64,000 nucleotides of DNA, from contig CAYZSO010000005.1 in assembly GCA_964479695.1 (NCBI GenBank), positions 62,001-126,000 of the forward strand, in the 5' to 3' direction. The notes beneath the pieces are model-generated. The model did no database searches, was not told the origin of the DNA, and was given only the letters and a program-made list of their open reading frames with translations. The DNA comes from JAAYZH01 sp964479695. GTDB lineage: Bacteria; Bacillota; Clostridia; Saccharofermentanales; Fastidiosipilaceae. Each line of letters begins with the position of its first letter. Position 1 is the first letter of the stretch. Position numbers and translations under genes: made by a program. Below are positions 62,110 through 64,000 of this stretch, piece by piece.

Positions 62110-62161
62110 GGTGAGGACTGACCACAGAACCGACCGCTGACCCTGTAGAGTGAGTGTTGCG

Positions 62162-64000
62162 ATGACACAGGAAAACAACACAACCGACGGAAAATTAACC
62201 GGAAAACCAACCGACGGAAAAACAACCGGAAAACCGACCGACGGAAAAACAACCGGAAAGTCAACCGGAAAATCAACGCATCCCCGCAAGATATCCCTTC
62301 TTGCAGGGATGGTTTTGATTGTTATTGTGTGTTGGGTTTTGCCGTTTATTTTGCTTTTGGTTACTTTTAACCATGTTTCGACTCAGAATGTCACGCGGAA
62401 TGTCAACCAACTGATTCAAACATCTGTGGAAAACGCTGCTGAAACTGTGGCGACGGATCTCGAGGATTTGATTCAGGATTCGTTTCGGGTGAATCAGTCC
62501 GGGGTGTTGAGGACGGCTTTGGCCACCTACTTACACAACACGGATGCAACGCAGAACCAACGGTTGGTAACGAACCTTACCAACACAGCCAACCAGGTCT
62601 TGAATCAGGAATTTGCCCGCAAAGATGATCTTCGCAGCGTGATGATCAACATGTTGGATGCAGGCGGGGGCAAGGGCGAGGGCGAAGGCGAGGGCGTGGA
62701 TGCGGATGTGGGTGCGGCTTCGGAAGAGAGCTTGTCCTTCTACACGTATAACCCTATCCATGGGTCAATCGGTGATGTGAATTACTATGAGCGGCATGTG
62801 CTTCCTCAGGTACTGGAATTGAGCCCGAATTTAGGGAATAACGTACGGTTTCTCAACGTTGACGGACACGTATATTTCGTTCGCAACCTGGTGAGTTTCA
62901 TTACCAACTACGAACCCTATGCAGTGATGGCGGTGGAGATCATTCCGGAACGGGTTGCCGCTGTTTTCGATACCTTATCTTACACCCGCCTTGTTGAACT
63001 GAGCGTGGATCAGACGACGCTTATGACCGATCGTAGCTTAACGGCAGAGCAGGGGCAGCCGGGCGGCGAGAGTCCGGACCTGGGGCTCTTTGAGGTGAAT
63101 GGTTCTTGGGACACGTCAAGGTTTAGCTTGAGTTATCACGTGTTGAGTGACCCGGCGGAGCTTTTGAGTCAGGAGCGGGAATGGTCACAGCTGATTGTGG
63201 GCTTGCTGTTTCTCCTGATCCCGCTGACGGCGGTGGTCATCATTTTTTTCCACAGACAAGTGACTCGCCCGATCAAAGAGCTCACCACGATGAGTAATCA
63301 GGTTGAGGAAGGTAAATTCGGTGTGCAAACCGATGTCGACCGGATGGGCAGCAGGGAATTTGCAGATCTTGCCGGGAATTTCAACACGATGTCGACGAAG
63401 TTGCAGAATCAGTTCGAGCGGATTTACCGTGAGGAAATCACCCTCCGCGACGCAAAATTGAAGACTCTCCAGAGCCAAATCAACCCCCATTTCCTCGGAA
63501 ATACGCTGGAAACGATCAATTGGCAGGCCAGACTTCAGGGCGACACGGAGATCAGCAAGATGCTGGAAGCGCTGTCCACCATGTTGAAGGCGACCACCGA
63601 TCGCAAGGAGGAGCCGTTTATCACTTTGGCGGAGGAACTCCGGTATACAGATGCGTACCTCACCATCATTCGCCAACGTTTAGGCCAAAGACTCCAAGTC
63701 CACCAAGAGATTGACCCGGAACTTCTTACGAGACAGCTGCCGCGGTTGATTCTGCAGCCGATCGTCGAAAATGCGGTTGAGCACGGTGCCTTTCGCCAAC
63801 AAAACAGCACTATTACTATCAGAGCTCGTGCGATTGATGACGATTGGTTCACGTTGGAAGTCCTGAACGACCGCCCTTTGAGCCCCCAGAACGAAGCCAG
63901 GATCGCGGCTCTCCTGGGTAGCGGTGGCGAAGCCGACTCAGCCGCCGTTGGGAAGGCCGAGAGGACCGGGAAGGACGAAAGGACCGGGAAGGCCGAGAGG
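62162..64000 (+). CDS. YesM-type sensor histidine kinase, partial at window end
   Basis: At least 613 residues, open to the window edge. The N-terminus (~8-38) is a Thr/Gly/Lys/Asp run (TDGKTTGKP units), then a membrane helix (~45-70), an outside sensor region, a second helix (~340-362), HAMP, and a His_kinase domain with QSQINPHFLGNTLETINW as phospho-acceptor. LRYTDAYLTIIRQRLGQRL and ILQPIVENAVEHG (N box) follow. Close to the window edge the ATPase domain is interrupted by another repeat run (GKAERTGKDERTG, 18-bp units from about 63950). The ATG at 62162 has no clear binding site; GTG 62153 is another option. Such kinases usually sit next to an AraC-type regulator and carbohydrate or solute importers. 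Confidence 0.88.
   Translation, partial: MTQENNTTDGKLTGKPTDGKTTGKPTDGKTTGKSTGKSTHPRKISLLAGMVLIVIVCWVLPFILLLVTFNHVSTQNVTRNVNQLIQTSVENAAETVATDLEDLIQDSFRVNQSGVLRTALATYLHNTDATQNQRLVTNLTNTANQVLNQEFARKDDLRSVMINMLDAGGGKGEGEGEGVDADVGAASEESLSFYTYNPIHGSIGDVNYYERHVLPQVLELSPNLGNNVRFLNVDGHVYFVRNLVSFITNYEPYAVMAVEIIPERVAAVFDTLSYTRLVELSVDQTTLMTDRSLTAEQGQPGGESPDLGLFEVNGSWDTSRFSLSYHVLSDPAELLSQEREWSQLIVGLLFLLIPLTAVVIIFFHRQVTRPIKELTTMSNQVEEGKFGVQTDVDRMGSREFADLAGNFNTMSTKLQNQFERIYREEITLRDAKLKTLQSQINPHFLGNTLETINWQARLQGDTEISKMLEALSTMLKATTDRKEEPFITLAEELRYTDAYLTIIRQRLGQRLQVHQEIDPELLTRQLPRLILQPIVENAVEHGAFRQQNSTITIRARAIDDDWFTLEVLNDRPLSPQNEARIAALLGSGGEADSAAVGKAERTGKDERTGKAER

Overview
The window looks like the chromosome of a moderately GC-rich, Gram-positive, anaerobic member of the Bacillota, probably a clostridial lineage. 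The grounds are strong AGGAGG-type ribosome binding sites, LysM and CHAP wall-acting domains, a TPP riboswitch with an intrinsic terminator, type II isopentenyl-diphosphate isomerase, a Bacillus-type fold-III arginine decarboxylase and a butyrate-type CoA-transferase/thiolase pair. I cannot name the species. No rRNA, CRISPR array, integrase or recognisable transposase was seen.

Layout. 1-5885: a long inverted repeat (about 445 bp arms) encloses an M29 aminopeptidase, an AEC-family permease and a zinc-ribbon membrane protein. 5957-9106: 104-bp tandem repeats, a PAP2 phosphatase, tRNA-Gly and an AT-rich coiled-coil/T5orf172 gene that abuts the tRNA. 9107-14564: fni, then a polyamine operon on the minus strand (speB, carboxyspermidine dehydrogenase, a NUDIX-carboxyspermidine decarboxylase fusion). 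14861-28841: a LysM/CHAP secreted protein, MATE exporter, cca, msrAB, DedA, FAH-family enzyme, superoxide dismutase, a lipoprotein, fabH, a flavin-fold protein and cysK-cysE. 29049-32253: speD-speA-speE, a second spermidine route. 32487-38353: maf, a coiled-coil protein, an S66 peptidase and a TPP-riboswitch-controlled thiamine or pyrimidine-precursor uptake operon. 38504-49006: two paralogous PD-(D/E)XK-like proteins, HIT, an SDR, a two-component system, a small secreted protein, a uracil permease and tRNA-Thr. 49778-62057: a compact gene set (SDR, hydrolase, ketosynthase III-like enzyme, complete Liv-type ABC importer, CoA-transferase, hydrolase, TetR regulator, thiolase) that looks like a carboxylate uptake and CoA-metabolism module of unknown substrate. 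62162-64000: the start of a YesM-type sensor kinase.

Two repeat phenomena overlay ordinary genes. The first is a highly iterated palindrome with core TTTGGCCAAA (20 exact sites found by eye and many half-sites), roughly one per gene and mostly inside coding sequence. The second is a 32-bp near-perfect palindrome (half-site ACCGCAGAACTTTAAA), with 11 copies between or at the ends of genes; one extends maf and one supplies the stop codon of a histidine kinase. In addition, short tandem repeats occur in most intergenic gaps and, with units that are multiples of three, inside many conserved proteins, producing low-complexity insertions. These patterns, the inverted-repeat-flanked nuclease-like gene and the NUDIX-decarboxylase fusion are the most unusual parts of the window.
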